Counted from the stretch's first letter, positions 52,900 through 63,039 are shown. The stretch is 64,000 bases of DNA from Paraconexibacter algicola (GCF_003044185.1 NZ_PYYB01000001.1:2066978-2130977); one strand, 5' to 3'. The notes: generated by a model from the sequence alone, not told the origin. A program made the numbers and translations.

Positions 52900-53751
52900 T
52901 TGTCCGCGAGGCGCTCAGGAGAGGCCGCAGACGCCCGGGCCCGGGCGTCCAAGCCGTGTGCGCCGCGACGGGCCGGGCGGTCGTCGACATGGACCAAGGA
53001 AGTCGGCGGAGCGGTCCGTCTCCTGGCGCAGGTCGTCCGGCGTTCGGTCAAGCCCCCGCTCGACTACGGCCCGGAGCTGGTCGATCAGGTGCGGTTCGTC
53101 ATCGCGATCGCGTGGTTCCCGCTGATCCTCACGTCGTTCGCGCTCTCCTTCGGCCCGGCGGGCATCCAGGCATCCGGGTTCCTCGGGCTCTTCGGAGCCC
53201 TCGATCGGCTCGGCGCCGCCTACAACCTCATCGTCGTGCGCGAGTTCGCGCCGCTCGTCACGGCGATCGTGATCGCGGGCGTCGCAGGCACCGCCATCAC
53301 CGCCGACCTGGGCGCCCGGGTCACCCGCGAAGAGACCTCGGCACTGGACGTCCTCGGGGTCGACCCGATCAAGGCGCTCGTCGTCCCGCGCCTCCTCGCC
53401 CTGGTCTTCGTCTCGATCCTCTTCAACATCTTCGCGCTTTGGGCGGGACTGCTCGGGGCCGTCGTGGTGGTCGCGCAGAACGACGCCGCCCTCGGGCCGT
53501 TCTTCGCGTCGTTCTTCGCCAACGCGACCGCCCTCGAGCTCGGCGCCTCGTTCGTCAAGGTCGCCGTCTACGGCATCGTCATCGCGACGGTCTGCTGCTA
53601 CCAGGGCATGAACGCCAGCGGCGGCCCCGAGGGGGTCGGCCGCGCGGTCAACCGGGCCGTGGTCATCGCGTTCCTGTGCATCGGCGCAATCGACTACGTC
53701 TTCACGCAGCTGCTGCTCGCCACCAACCCGATCCTCTCGCAGACACGATGA
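52897..53751 (+). CDS. yrbEA: YrbE/MlaE-type permease, first of pair
   Basis: The 284-residue permease of an Mce lipid-import system has five or six helices and the MlaE-family signature in REFAPLVTAIVIAGVAGTAI followed by TREETSALDVLGVDP. With its partner it forms the membrane channel that receives lipids from Mce proteins; the ATPase (MceG) is not in the window. The start GTG 52897 is supported by the leaderless promoter; it adds about 40 polar residues that relatives may lack. The stop overlaps the next gene by 4 bases. Confidence 0.93.
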   Translation: MLSARRSGEAADARARASKPCAPRRAGRSSTWTKEVGGAVRLLAQVVRRSVKPPLDYGPELVDQVRFVIAIAWFPLILTSFALSFGPAGIQASGFLGLFGALDRLGAAYNLIVVREFAPLVTAIVIAGVAGTAITADLGARVTREETSALDVLGVDPIKALVVPRLLALVFVSILFNIFALWAGLLGAVVVVAQNDAALGPFFASFFANATALELGASFVKVAVYGIVIATVCCYQGMNASGGPEGVGRAVNRAVVIAFLCIGAIDYVFTQLLLATNPILSQTR

Positions 53752-54548
53752 GCTTCCCGGGATTGGACCGACTTCGCAGCTCGTCCCGGACCTTCGGGGA
53801 AGGCGCGGCCTTCTCCGGGCAGATCATCGGCGGGGCGCTCACCGGGCGGGTGCGCCGCTACGGCGGAGAGGTCCTGCGCCAGGCGGAGATCCTCGTCGCC
53901 GGGTCACTCCTGGTCGTGCTCGGACTCGTGTTCGCCCTCGGGCTCGTCGTCGGGATCGAAGGCGCGTACGGCGCCCGTCTCGTCGGGGCGCCGGCCGCCG
54001 CGGGCGCGTTCACCGCGATCGGCGATCTGCGCGAGATCGCGCCGTACGCCTTCGGCTACATGATGGCCGCGAAGGTCAGCACCGGCTACGTCGCCGAGAT
54101 CGGCACGATGCGCATCACCGACGAGATCGACGCTCTCGACGTCATGGGCATGGACTCGCTCCTCTACCTGTGCTCCACCCGGCTTCTCGCGACATGGATC
54201 GTTCTCCCGTTCATGTACGCGATCGCGATCGTCGTCTGCTTCATCGGGTCGTTCATCGCGGTCGTGGTGCAGATCGGTCAGGTCTCGGCGGGCGGCTACC
54301 TCGAGCTGTTCTGGAAGTTCCAGAGCGTCGACGACTACATCTTCTCCGGCATCAAGGGCGTCGCCATGGGGACCTTCGTCGTCCTGGTGGGCTGCTTCTA
54401 CGGCTACACCGTCCGAGGTGGCCCCGTCGAGGTCGGTCGCGCCACCGCCCGCGCGATGGTCGCCAACCTCATCGGGATCCACGCCATCGGCATCATCGGC
54501 AGCCAGCTCTTCTGGGGAGGCAGCCCGCGGCTGCCGATCGGCGGATGA
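53748..54548 (+). CDS. yrbEB: YrbE/MlaE-type permease, second of pair
   Basis: The 266-residue permease is homologous to the previous one but of the B type. It has LREIAPYAFGYMMAAKVSTG, IGTMRITDEIDALDVMGMD and the VRGGPVEVGRATARAM C-terminal segment. It should pair with the A permease as a heterodimer. ATG 53748 overlaps the upstream stop (ATGA), and its own stop overlaps the first mce gene in the same way. Confidence 0.93.
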   Translation: MSFPGLDRLRSSSRTFGEGAAFSGQIIGGALTGRVRRYGGEVLRQAEILVAGSLLVVLGLVFALGLVVGIEGAYGARLVGAPAAAGAFTAIGDLREIAPYAFGYMMAAKVSTGYVAEIGTMRITDEIDALDVMGMDSLLYLCSTRLLATWIVLPFMYAIAIVVCFIGSFIAVVVQIGQVSAGGYLELFWKFQSVDDYIFSGIKGVAMGTFVVLVGCFYGYTVRGGPVEVGRATARAMVANLIGIHAIGIIGSQLFWGGSPRLPIGG

Positions 54549-55891
54549 CCCGGGACGCCCGCAACCGCTGGACCGCCCTCGGTGCGATGCTGCTCGTCGC
54601 AGCCGCGCTCGGCTACGTGGTCCTGCGCGGCGAGGACTACACCCTGCGCGCGCAGTTCGCCAACGCCGGTCAGGTCGTCAAGGGCGGCGAGGTCCAGGTC
54701 CGCGGTATCAAGGTCGGCTCGATCGACGACATCGACCTCACCCCGGAGGGTCGCGCCGAGATCACCCTCAAGATCACCGACGACGACGTACTCCCGCTGC
54801 GCGAGGGAACGCGGGCCGCGATCCGTGCCGTCGGCCAAGCGGGCGTCTCCAACCGCTTCATCGACCTGCAGCCGGGCGACGGCGACCGCGTGCTCGACGA
54901 CGGGGCCGTGCTCGGCCCCCGTCAGACGTCGGGCATCGTCGACCTCGACGCCGTCCTCAACGCCTTCGACCCGGCGGCGCGACGCGACCTGCAGGCGCTG
55001 GTCGGACGCTCGCGCGAGATCTTTGCGGGGAGCACCGCCCCGACCTTCAACCGCCTGCTCGGCCGGCTCGATCCCGCCCTGAGCGAGACCGAGAGCCTGG
55101 CGTCCGAGGTATCGGCCGACGGCGACGCGCTGCAGCGCGTGATCCGCGACGGCGCCACTGCCACTCAGGCGCTCGCGTCCCGGCGTGAGGACCTACGCCA
55201 AGGCGTCGTGGAGGTCTCCCGGACGTTCGCGGCACTGGCCGCCGAGCGCGGCGCGATCGGCGCGATGCTTCGACGGGCGCCGACGCTGCTGCGGGCCGGC
55301 GAGCGCACCCTGACCGACGCCGCCGACACGCTCGAAACCGCTCGGCCCGCGCTCCGCGCGGCGCCTTCCGCGGCGCGTGCCGCGGAGGAGACGCTGCGCG
55401 CGCTGCCGACCACGCTCAGGGCGGTCCGAGGTCCGGCCGCTGAGCTCGAGGCGCAGATTCCCGACCTCCGCGCGAGCTTCGCCGCGATGCCGCGGCAGCT
55501 TCCCGCGATCCGCACGGCGATCGCCCGGACCGGAACCGCGTCCGCCGCGTTGCAGCCGATCGTCCGTGGCCTGCGCATCTACGGGACCGACCTCGTACTG
55601 GGCATCTTCAACGGCCTGGCCGGCCTCGCGACCGGCAACCAGAACGCCACCGGCGGCTACGTCCGGCTCCAGTTCACGCAGAACCCGCAGACGCTTCTCG
55701 GCGGGCAGCTCGGCTCGCTCCTGTCCCAGCAACCGCTCGTCCCCGGGCTCTTCTCGACGAAGTACAAGCAGAAGCGGCGTTGCCCCGGGACCGGTGCGCC
55801 CCCCGCCCGCGACGGCTCGTCCCCGTACATCCCCGACCCGACGCTCTGCGATCCGTCGCAAGGCATGTCGGCCGACGTGAACGAGCCATGA
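54545..55891 (+). CDS. mceA: Mce-family lipid-transport protein A
   Basis: The 448-residue cell-envelope protein has an N-terminal membrane helix (residues 11-27) and then the MCE/MlaD domain (about 30-120: FANAGQVVKGGEVQVRGIKV, LREGTRAAIRAVGQAGVSNR). A long helical region with repeated alanine/arginine heptads follows, then a C-terminal domain with two cysteines. Such proteins assemble as hexamers into a lipid-conducting tube across the envelope. The letter is by order only. It overlaps both neighbours by 4 bases and has no lipobox. Confidence 0.92.
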   Translation: MTRDARNRWTALGAMLLVAAALGYVVLRGEDYTLRAQFANAGQVVKGGEVQVRGIKVGSIDDIDLTPEGRAEITLKITDDDVLPLREGTRAAIRAVGQAGVSNRFIDLQPGDGDRVLDDGAVLGPRQTSGIVDLDAVLNAFDPAARRDLQALVGRSREIFAGSTAPTFNRLLGRLDPALSETESLASEVSADGDALQRVIRDGATATQALASRREDLRQGVVEVSRTFAALAAERGAIGAMLRRAPTLLRAGERTLTDAADTLETARPALRAAPSAARAAEETLRALPTTLRAVRGPAAELEAQIPDLRASFAAMPRQLPAIRTAIARTGTASAALQPIVRGLRIYGTDLVLGIFNGLAGLATGNQNATGGYVRLQFTQNPQTLLGGQLGSLLSQQPLVPGLFSTKYKQKRRCPGTGAPPARDGSSPYIPDPTLCDPSQGMSADVNEP

Positions 55892-57159
55892 GCGCGAACG
55901 TTCGCTTCTCACTGGCCGCCGTCCTGGTCGTCGTCGCCGCCGTGGTGCTGGTCAGCCGCGGGACTGACAGCCCCGCCGACTACCGCGTCGACGTCGTGTT
56001 CGACACCGCCAAAGGCATGGTGCCCGGGCAGCTCGTCAAGGTCGCCGGCACGAAGGTCGGAGAAGTCCGGGAGGTCAAGCTCACCCCGGAGAGGCGGGCA
56101 CGCGTCACACTCGAGGTCGAACGGCGCTTCGCACCGTTCCGCCAGGACGCGACCTGCCGCATCCTGCCGGAGGGACTCATCAGCGAGTACTTCGTCGACT
56201 GCCAGCCCGGGCGAAAGACCTCGCCGCCACTGGAAGACGACGTCCTTCCGGTCACCCGGACGAGCGTCCCCGTGTCGCTGCAGGACGTCATCGACGTGTT
56301 CTCCCTCCCGGTCGATCAGCGGATCCGGGCGCTCGTCACGGAGCTGGGGATCGCGACCTCCGGGCGCGGGCAGGACCTCAACGCGATCCTGCGGCGGGCC
56401 AACCCGGCGCTGCAGAACGTCCGCGACATGCTCGCCGTCCTCGATGCGCAACGCACCACGCTGGCGTCCGCGATCAGCCAGACCGATGGCGTCCTCGCCG
56501 AAGTCGCCCGCGATGAGCGGTCGGTCCGCCGGTTCGTGACCAGCGCCGCCGACGTGACGGAGACCACCGGGACCCGGGACCGTGCACTCAGGCGCAGCAT
56601 CAACCGCCTCCCGGCGCTGCTCGACCGGGCGCGCACCGGCCTGACCGACCTCGACGAAACCGCGATGGCGACCACCCCACTCCTCGACGGTCTGCGCGAG
56701 GCGGCCCCCGAGCTCGAGCGCTTCACCCGCACGCTCCCCGCCTTCGCCGAGGCGGGCGACTCGACGCTGAGGACGCTCTCACCGACCCTCCGGAGCGGTC
56801 GTCGGGCGCTGCGGTCGGCGAACCCGGATGTCCTGCGACTCCGGCGCACCCTACGCACCGTGGAGCCGTCCGCCGACCTGCTCTCCCGCTTCCTCGTCGA
56901 CCTGCGCAACCGCGGCGGGATCGAGCGCGTCCTCAACGTCACCTACACGCTCGCAGCACTCACCGCCGGGAGGGACGAGCTCAGCCACATGCTCTCGTTC
57001 TTCATCAACGTCGCCCCGCAGTGCATCGTCGCGCCGACCACCTCCGGGTGCTCCCACAAATACACCGCGCCCCAGCAGGGCGCCGTTCCGGTGAACACCG
57101 GCCCCGCACCCGTCACCCGCGGCACGGCGATCGACCTGCTCCGGAGGCTCGGCGGATGA
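55888..57159 (+). CDS. mceB: Mce-family lipid-transport protein B
   Basis: The 423-residue protein has a membrane helix at residues 8-23 and an MCE domain with FDTAKGMVPGQLVKVAGTKV. Two cysteines inside or just after it (TCRILPEGLISEYFVDC) are likely to form a disulfide. The helical tube region and a conserved C-terminal FFINVAPQCIVAP segment follow. It is the second subunit of the mce hexamer, and 4-base overlaps on both sides keep synthesis coordinated. Confidence 0.92.
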   Translation: MSANVRFSLAAVLVVVAAVVLVSRGTDSPADYRVDVVFDTAKGMVPGQLVKVAGTKVGEVREVKLTPERRARVTLEVERRFAPFRQDATCRILPEGLISEYFVDCQPGRKTSPPLEDDVLPVTRTSVPVSLQDVIDVFSLPVDQRIRALVTELGIATSGRGQDLNAILRRANPALQNVRDMLAVLDAQRTTLASAISQTDGVLAEVARDERSVRRFVTSAADVTETTGTRDRALRRSINRLPALLDRARTGLTDLDETAMATTPLLDGLREAAPELERFTRTLPAFAEAGDSTLRTLSPTLRSGRRALRSANPDVLRLRRTLRTVEPSADLLSRFLVDLRNRGGIERVLNVTYTLAALTAGRDELSHMLSFFINVAPQCIVAPTTSGCSHKYTAPQQGAVPVNTGPAPVTRGTAIDLLRRLGG

Positions 57160-58598
57160 GTGGACGCCGACAGCTCCGGGCGCGTCGCGCCGCTCGGGTG
57201 GACAAGGCCGTCGGCTTGGTCACGGCGGTCGTGCTGCTGCTGATCGCCGTGGTCGCGTTCCGTGCGAACAGCGGCGTCCCACTGGAGCGCAGCTACCGCG
57301 TCACCGTCGACGTCCCGAACGCCGCACGGCTGATCAAGACCAGCGACGTCCGAATCGGCGGCGTCCGCGTCGGCCAGGTCCAGGAGACCAGCGCCGTCGC
57401 CGAGCCGGACGGCACGACCTTCACCCGTCTGATCCTGAAGCTCGAGGAGGGCGCAGGTCCGCTCCCATCCGACTCGCGAGCCGCGGTCCGTCCCGGCGCG
57501 ATCCTCGGCGCCTCCTACCTTGCACTCGAGCCGGGGCGCTCGCGTACGACCATCCCTGACGGCGGTCGGCTCCCGGAGGGCAGCGGGCGGAACGCCGTCG
57601 AGCTGACCGACCTCCTCGACGTCTTCGACCGTCGCACGGCACAGGCCATGCAGGAGTCCGTCGTGACCACGGGGGACGGGTTCGCGGGACGGGGCGCAGG
57701 CCTCAACGAGACGCTCGGACGGACGGCCGGCATGCTCCCGCCGCTCAGTCGCGTCGCCGGCGCACTCGCCGACCCGGAGACCCGCCTGGCGCCGCTCATC
57801 GTTGCGGCGGACCGCACGTCCGCTGCGTTCCTGCCGGTCGCCGGCGATCTCGCGGGGCTGGTCCGATCTGCCGCCACGACGCTCGAGGCGGTCGCCCGCG
57901 AGCGTCGCGCCCTCGGAAGCGCGATCGACCGCGCCCCGCGCGCGATCACACGGACGACCCGCGCCTTCACCGATCTCGCCCCGGCGCTCGCCGCGCTGCG
58001 CCAGACGAGCATCGACCTGACCCCGGTGGTCCGCCGGCTCCCCGCGACGCTGCGTCGCACCAACTCGGCGCTCCGCGCGGGACGGTCCGGCGTCGCCAGC
58101 CTCCGTCGCACCGCGACGCCCCTGCGGACGGCCTTCGTCGCCCTCGACGCCCTTGCGCGCGTACCGCAGACCGACGGCGTCCTGCGGAAGGCGGCAGGCA
58201 CGTTCGCCGCGCTCGGCACGCTGTTCGAGGTCCTCACCCCGGCACAGGTGCACTGCAACGTGGTCGGGCTCTGGGCGGAAGGCTGGGCGGGCACGTTCGC
58301 CGCGCTGGGCTCGGGTGGCGGACCCGGCGTCGCCAACCTCGTGATCACGTCGCTCGGCGCCAACGGCGAGATCCTGCAGCAGGCTCGCCCATCGTCGGAC
58401 GCCGAGATCAACTACCTCCCGAACGCCGACGCACAGGAGTGCGAGAGCGGCAACTCGCCGTCCGACGGCCGCCAGCATCTCGGGAACCGCCCAGGGCTGC
58501 AGTCGCCGACGACCCGAGAGACGGTCTGGCCGGCGGACGCGCGCGACCGCGCCGACCGCGCCGGGCTGCTCGACGAGCCGGTTGGAGGCGGCCGATGA
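57156..58598 (+). CDS. mceC: Mce-family lipid-transport protein C
   Basis: The 480-residue protein has a basic N-terminus and membrane helix (VGLVTAVVLLLIAVVAF). An MCE domain follows (VPNAARLIKTSDVRIGGVRV, VRPGAILGASYLALEPG), then the helical region. A C-terminal part holds HCNVVGLWAEGW and a polar tail ending DRADRAGLLDEPVGGGR. The order in the operon suggests the C subunit. ATG 57156 overlaps the stop upstream. Confidence 0.92.
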   Translation: MSGRRQLRARRAARVDKAVGLVTAVVLLLIAVVAFRANSGVPLERSYRVTVDVPNAARLIKTSDVRIGGVRVGQVQETSAVAEPDGTTFTRLILKLEEGAGPLPSDSRAAVRPGAILGASYLALEPGRSRTTIPDGGRLPEGSGRNAVELTDLLDVFDRRTAQAMQESVVTTGDGFAGRGAGLNETLGRTAGMLPPLSRVAGALADPETRLAPLIVAADRTSAAFLPVAGDLAGLVRSAATTLEAVARERRALGSAIDRAPRAITRTTRAFTDLAPALAALRQTSIDLTPVVRRLPATLRRTNSALRAGRSGVASLRRTATPLRTAFVALDALARVPQTDGVLRKAAGTFAALGTLFEVLTPAQVHCNVVGLWAEGWAGTFAALGSGGGPGVANLVITSLGANGEILQQARPSSDAEINYLPNADAQECESGNSPSDGRQHLGNRPGLQSPTTRETVWPADARDRADRAGLLDEPVGGGR

Positions 58599-60355
58599 AT
58601 CTCCGCCAGACGACAGCCGGCCGTCGGCGCATCCGGTGGTTCCGCAGCCCGGTCAATGCCGGAATGCTCACGGTCCTTCTGGTCGCCGTAGCCGTCTACG
58701 CGGCGTTCGTCCGGACCACGCCGCTGAGCCAGCCGTTCGAGATCCGAGGCCAGTTCCTGACGGCGAACCAGCTCCGCGAGGGCAACCCGGTCCGGGTTGC
58801 GGGCGTCGACGTCGGACGGGTCACCGGCATCAGACCCGGCCCCCGTGGGACGTCGGTCGTCGTCATGCGGCTCACGCGACCGCAGGACGTCCCTCGGCAC
58901 CCCACCCTCAGCATCAGGCCCCGGCTCCTGTTCGAAGGCAACTTCTACGTCGACGTCAGCCCGGGCGCCCCGGGCTCGCCCGCGATCGAGCGCGACATGA
59001 CCGTGCCGGTGGCGCGCACCCGCATCCCGGTCCAGCTCGATCAGGTGTTCAACGTCCTGGACGAACCCACTCGGGGTGCCGTGGTCGACAGCGTCGATCA
59101 GCTCGCCCGCGGACTCGGCGGCGGCCGAGCGTCGGGAGCCGCCGGCATCCGCACCGGCGTGACGCAGCTCGAAGCGGCCGCCGACGACCTGACAGCTGTC
59201 GCGCAGGCTGCCCACGGACAGCGAGACACCGACGTGCGACGCGCCGTGCAAGGCTCGGCGGCGACCGCCACGCAGCTGGCCGCGGACGACACGGCGCTCG
59301 CCGCCTCGGTGACGGACTTCCGCAGGGTTGCAGGAACGCTCGCGTCCGAGGACGCGGCCCTGGCGGCGAGCATCCGCGGCTTCGCCGAGCTGGGGCGCAC
59401 CGGGCCGGCGGACCTCGCCGCGATCCGCTCGGCGCTCCCAGCCGTCGACGAGCTCACGACCGAGCTCGTCCCGGCGCTCCGTCGCGCCCCCTCCAGCCTG
59501 ACGGCGACCACCGCCTTCCTCCGCGAGATCGACCGCCTCACCGCGGCGCGCCGACTCCCGGCCCTCCTGGAGGGGACCGGGCCGATCGCCGAGGCGCTCC
59601 CCGGCACGCTCGGCGGCCTCGGGCAGGCGGCGCGGCACCTCGCTCCCTTCGCCTCGTGTCTCAGCACCCATGTCGTTCCGACGCTCGAGATGACCGTTCC
59701 GGACGGAGCGCTGACCAATGACGAACCGGTGTGGAAGGAGCTCCTGCACCTCGGCGCCAACCTGGCCGCCAGCTCGCCGAGCTTCGACGGGAACGGCACC
59801 GCCATCCGGCTCGGCATCACCAACGGCGTCCAGACCGTCCGCGGCCTGCTCCCCGGGATCGGTGATGTCGTCTCGAGCGCAGACCTCCAGGGCGTCAGCC
59901 CCCGGTGGCTCGGCTACGCCCAGCAGCCCAAGGTGCGCCCGGATGCCCGCTGCGCGGATCAGCCACTTCCCGATCTCGGCGCACGCAACCAGCTGATCGG
60001 CACACCGCCCGCAGGTCGGCGCACCCCGCGGAGCACGAGCGCCGACCGCGCGACGACCCTCCTGGCGCGAATGCTCACCGCGCCGACCGCGCAGAGAAAA
60101 GTCGCGCTGCGCAGCAGCCTGCTCGACCTCCTGGGACTCGAAGCCCCCGCCACCGCACCACAGCGACCCACCCGCCCCACCAAGGCCCGACCCGGCCTGC
60201 TCCCGCTGCCGGTCCCGACGCCGCGCCCAGCCCCCGTGCGGCCGACGAAGCCCACAAAGGCACCGACCGTCCAGGAGACGGTGGACGACCTGACCGGCGC
60301 CGTGGAGGACGTCGTCGGCGGCCTGCTCGGCGGAATCCTGGGAGGGAAGCGATGA
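58595..60355 (+). CDS. mceD: Mce-family lipid-transport protein D
   Basis: This is the longest Mce protein of the operon, with 586 residues. It has a membrane helix at about 22-40, an MCE domain (FLTANQLREGNPVRVAGVDV) and a long helical domain. The last 60 residues combine a proline/threonine/lysine-rich stretch with an amphipathic glycine-rich end (GGLLGGILGGKR). MceD proteins of mycobacteria are also extended at the C-terminus. The GGGAGGG near its end doubles as the ribosome-binding site of the next gene. Confidence 0.92.
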   Translation: MNLRQTTAGRRRIRWFRSPVNAGMLTVLLVAVAVYAAFVRTTPLSQPFEIRGQFLTANQLREGNPVRVAGVDVGRVTGIRPGPRGTSVVVMRLTRPQDVPRHPTLSIRPRLLFEGNFYVDVSPGAPGSPAIERDMTVPVARTRIPVQLDQVFNVLDEPTRGAVVDSVDQLARGLGGGRASGAAGIRTGVTQLEAAADDLTAVAQAAHGQRDTDVRRAVQGSAATATQLAADDTALAASVTDFRRVAGTLASEDAALAASIRGFAELGRTGPADLAAIRSALPAVDELTTELVPALRRAPSSLTATTAFLREIDRLTAARRLPALLEGTGPIAEALPGTLGGLGQAARHLAPFASCLSTHVVPTLEMTVPDGALTNDEPVWKELLHLGANLAASSPSFDGNGTAIRLGITNGVQTVRGLLPGIGDVVSSADLQGVSPRWLGYAQQPKVRPDARCADQPLPDLGARNQLIGTPPAGRRTPRSTSADRATTLLARMLTAPTAQRKVALRSSLLDLLGLEAPATAPQRPTRPTKARPGLLPLPVPTPRPAPVRPTKPTKAPTVQETVDDLTGAVEDVVGGLLGGILGGKR

Positions 60356-61626
60356 CCTCGCGTCTGCGCTGGTTCCTGGTGCTCACGACGCTGATGGTCG
60401 CGGGCGTTGCGTCGGCCGCGTACGTGCTCGTGCAGCAGCGGGCGCCGATCCCGTTCCAGGACACCTACACGCTCGACATCGAGTTGAGCGCCGCCGACGG
60501 CGTCGCGCCCGGACTCGGCCAACCGGTGCTCGTCGCCGGGGTGAAGGTCGGCTCCATCACCGACCTCGACATCCGCGACGGCCGAGCGACCGTCGGCGTC
60601 ACGATCAAGCGCGGCACCCTGCCGTCCGTCCATGAGGGTGCCACGGCGTCCCTGGAGCCCATCACGCCGCTCAAGGACATGCAGCTCAACCTCGACCCCG
60701 GCCCGGTCGGGGCACCCAAGCTTCGCGATGGCGCGGTCCTCGACATCGGGAGCACCGAGGTCCCCGTTCCGCTGGCGGACCTGACCAGCACCCTCGACTC
60801 CGACACGCGCGCCTTTCTCGGCTCGCTCATCGCCGCAGTCGGCGAGGGCACGCGCGGACGAGCCGACGGTATGCAGGCTGCACTGCGCACGCTCGGGCCG
60901 ACGACCCACGCCGTCCGTTCGGTCTCCGCCGCCCTCGCTGACCGCCGCAAGCAGCTCGCCCGCCTCGTCACCAACGTGTCCCGCCTCACCGCCGCGGCCT
61001 CCCGCGACGACCGGCTCGACGACCTGGTCGTCGGCTCGGCTGCGACGCTCAACGCCGTCGCAGTCGAGGAGCGGGCGCTCCGCGGGACGTTGGAGCGGCT
61101 CCCCTCGACCCTTGACCAGACACGCCGTACCCTGAGCTCGACCGCAGCGTTCGCCCAGCGGGTCCCGCTGACCGTCGACGCCCTGCTTCCCGCTGTCCGG
61201 CGCCTGCCGAGCACGCTGGATTCCCTCGGCGGCTTCTCGCGAACCGGAACGCGATCGTTCTCTCGCGACCTCATCCCGTTCGTCGATCGCGCCGTCCCGG
61301 TGGTCCGGAACCTGCGCCCGGCCGTCGCCGCCCTCCGACGCGCCACACCCGACCTCGTCCGGGCCCTGCAGGTCGCCGAGTACATGACGAACGTCGCCGC
61401 CTACAACCCGGAGGGCGACGACGAGGGCTACCTGTTCTGGCTCTCGTGGTTCATCCACAACTTCAACTCGACCTTCGACACCTCCGACGCCCACGGAGGC
61501 TTCGGTCGGGCCAGCGTGATCGTGTCGTGCAAGAACATCACCGGAACGCCGGTGGTCGACCAGTTCCTTCAGCTCGCGATCGGCGCCGCCGGCGCGTGCG
61601 ACGACGGCCAAGGCGGGGGGCGCTGA
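60352..61626 (+). CDS. mceE: Mce-family lipid-transport protein E
   Basis: The 424-residue protein has an N-terminal helix (FLVLTTLMVAGVASAAYVL), an MCE domain (GLGQPVLVAGVKVGSI, LEPITPLKDMQLNLDP) and a helical region. The C-terminus has two cysteines (VSCKNITG, GACDDG). In mycobacteria the E subunit is a lipoprotein, but here there is no lipobox cysteine after the signal helix, so it would be anchored by the helix itself. It overlaps the mceD stop by 4 bases. Confidence 0.91.
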   Translation: MTSRLRWFLVLTTLMVAGVASAAYVLVQQRAPIPFQDTYTLDIELSAADGVAPGLGQPVLVAGVKVGSITDLDIRDGRATVGVTIKRGTLPSVHEGATASLEPITPLKDMQLNLDPGPVGAPKLRDGAVLDIGSTEVPVPLADLTSTLDSDTRAFLGSLIAAVGEGTRGRADGMQAALRTLGPTTHAVRSVSAALADRRKQLARLVTNVSRLTAAASRDDRLDDLVVGSAATLNAVAVEERALRGTLERLPSTLDQTRRTLSSTAAFAQRVPLTVDALLPAVRRLPSTLDSLGGFSRTGTRSFSRDLIPFVDRAVPVVRNLRPAVAALRRATPDLVRALQVAEYMTNVAAYNPEGDDEGYLFWLSWFIHNFNSTFDTSDAHGGFGRASVIVSCKNITGTPVVDQFLQLAIGAAGACDDGQGGGR

Positions 61627-63039
61627 ATGGAGACACGCAGCCCGACCAGAGGCCGCCTCGTCGTGCCCCTGCTCTTCACCCTCGTCTGCGTCGTCGGCAT
61701 CATCGCCACCTGGCGGTCCTTCGGCGGCGACCTGCCGCTTGGGGCGCGTGACTATCGCGTCGGGCTGGTCGTCCCCGACGCCGGGAATCTCCAGGAAGGG
61801 GGAGAGGTACGGGTCGCCGGAGTCGGCATCGGCAAGGTGCACACCGTCGTCGCCGGAACCCGGGGGGCAGAGGTGGAGATCGACATCGAGCCGCGGTTCG
61901 CGCCGTTGCACCGGGGGACAACGGCGATCGTCCGGTCGAAGTCGCTGCTGGGCGAGGCCTACCTGGAGCTGCGGCTCGGGCCTCCATCCGCCCCGGCCTA
62001 CGCGGAGGGTGCGGAGCTGCCTGCCAGCGCCGTCCGTCCCAACCAGCAGTTGGCGGATGTCGTCTCGACGTTCGAGCCGAAGACCCGCGACGACGTCCGC
62101 GGCCTCTTCCGCGACCTCTCGACCGCGGTCGACGACCGGTCGCAGGAGATCAGCACCGCGCTCGGACGCGCCCCCGGGGTCACGCGGGCCCTGGACCAGG
62201 CGCTCCGCGAGATCGACGCCCAACGCGAGCAGCTCGACGAGGTCGTGGGTGGCACCGCCGACGTCCTGGACGCTCTCGGCTCCGACGCGGGAGCGGTACG
62301 AAGCGCGGTCGTCAACGGCCGACGGTTCCTCGACGCGACCGCGGCCCGCTCCGAGGAGCTGTCCCGTCTGGTCCGCGTGATGCCCAGGTTCCTCGCCGCG
62401 CTCGACCGGACCTCGGTGCGGATCAGCGCGGTGGCGCCCGATATCCGACGAGCGGCGACCGCCCTGCGTCGAGTAGCACGGGTCGCACCACCGGCGCTGC
62501 TGGAGATCGACCGCACTGCTCCGATCGTGCAACGGCTGTTCGCGGGTCTCCCCGGGCTGAGCTCGTCGATCGTCGCCGGCACGCCGAGCCTGACGCGCCT
62601 TCTACGGACGTCACCGACGCCGTTCGCGCAGATCTACGACATGAGCCGCGAGCTCATCCCGTTCCTGCAGCTCGCGGCGGCCGACCGACGTGAGATCACC
62701 GGAGTCTTCGCCAACGTCGGCAGCGTGCTCAGCGGAAAGTCCCAGCTCGGCGATGGGCGCATCGTCAACTACGGATCAGGGTTGCCGGTGATCTGGAACG
62801 AGATCGCAGCGGGCTGGGTCCGGCGCCTGCCGACGAACCGGCTCAATCCCTATCCGCGCCCCGGGGGCGCCGAGACGATCGCCACCGGCGGCCTCAAGGC
62901 TTTCGACTGTCGTAACACGGACAACGTCCCGTACCTCGCCGCGACCGGGTCCGGGGCGCCTCCCTGCCTCGAGCAGGAACCCTGGACCTTCAACGGGACG
63001 ACGGCGCAGTACCCGCGGCTCCAGCTGGACCCGCCATGA
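61627..63039 (+). CDS. mceF: Mce-family lipid-transport protein F
   Basis: The 470-residue protein has an N-terminal helix (LLFTLVCVVGIIATW) and an MCE domain (VPDAGNLQEGGEVRVAGVGI, IVRSKSLLGEAYLELRL). A helical region with paired arginines and a C-terminal domain (NYGSGLPVIWNEIAAGWVRR) follow. It is the sixth and last Mce subunit. The ATG directly follows the mceE stop without overlap. Its stop overlaps the regulator gene by 4 bases. Confidence 0.91.
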   Translation: METRSPTRGRLVVPLLFTLVCVVGIIATWRSFGGDLPLGARDYRVGLVVPDAGNLQEGGEVRVAGVGIGKVHTVVAGTRGAEVEIDIEPRFAPLHRGTTAIVRSKSLLGEAYLELRLGPPSAPAYAEGAELPASAVRPNQQLADVVSTFEPKTRDDVRGLFRDLSTAVDDRSQEISTALGRAPGVTRALDQALREIDAQREQLDEVVGGTADVLDALGSDAGAVRSAVVNGRRFLDATAARSEELSRLVRVMPRFLAALDRTSVRISAVAPDIRRAATALRRVARVAPPALLEIDRTAPIVQRLFAGLPGLSSSIVAGTPSLTRLLRTSPTPFAQIYDMSRELIPFLQLAAADRREITGVFANVGSVLSGKSQLGDGRIVNYGSGLPVIWNEIAAGWVRRLPTNRLNPYPRPGGAETIATGGLKAFDCRNTDNVPYLAATGSGAPPCLEQEPWTFNGTTAQYPRLQLDPP

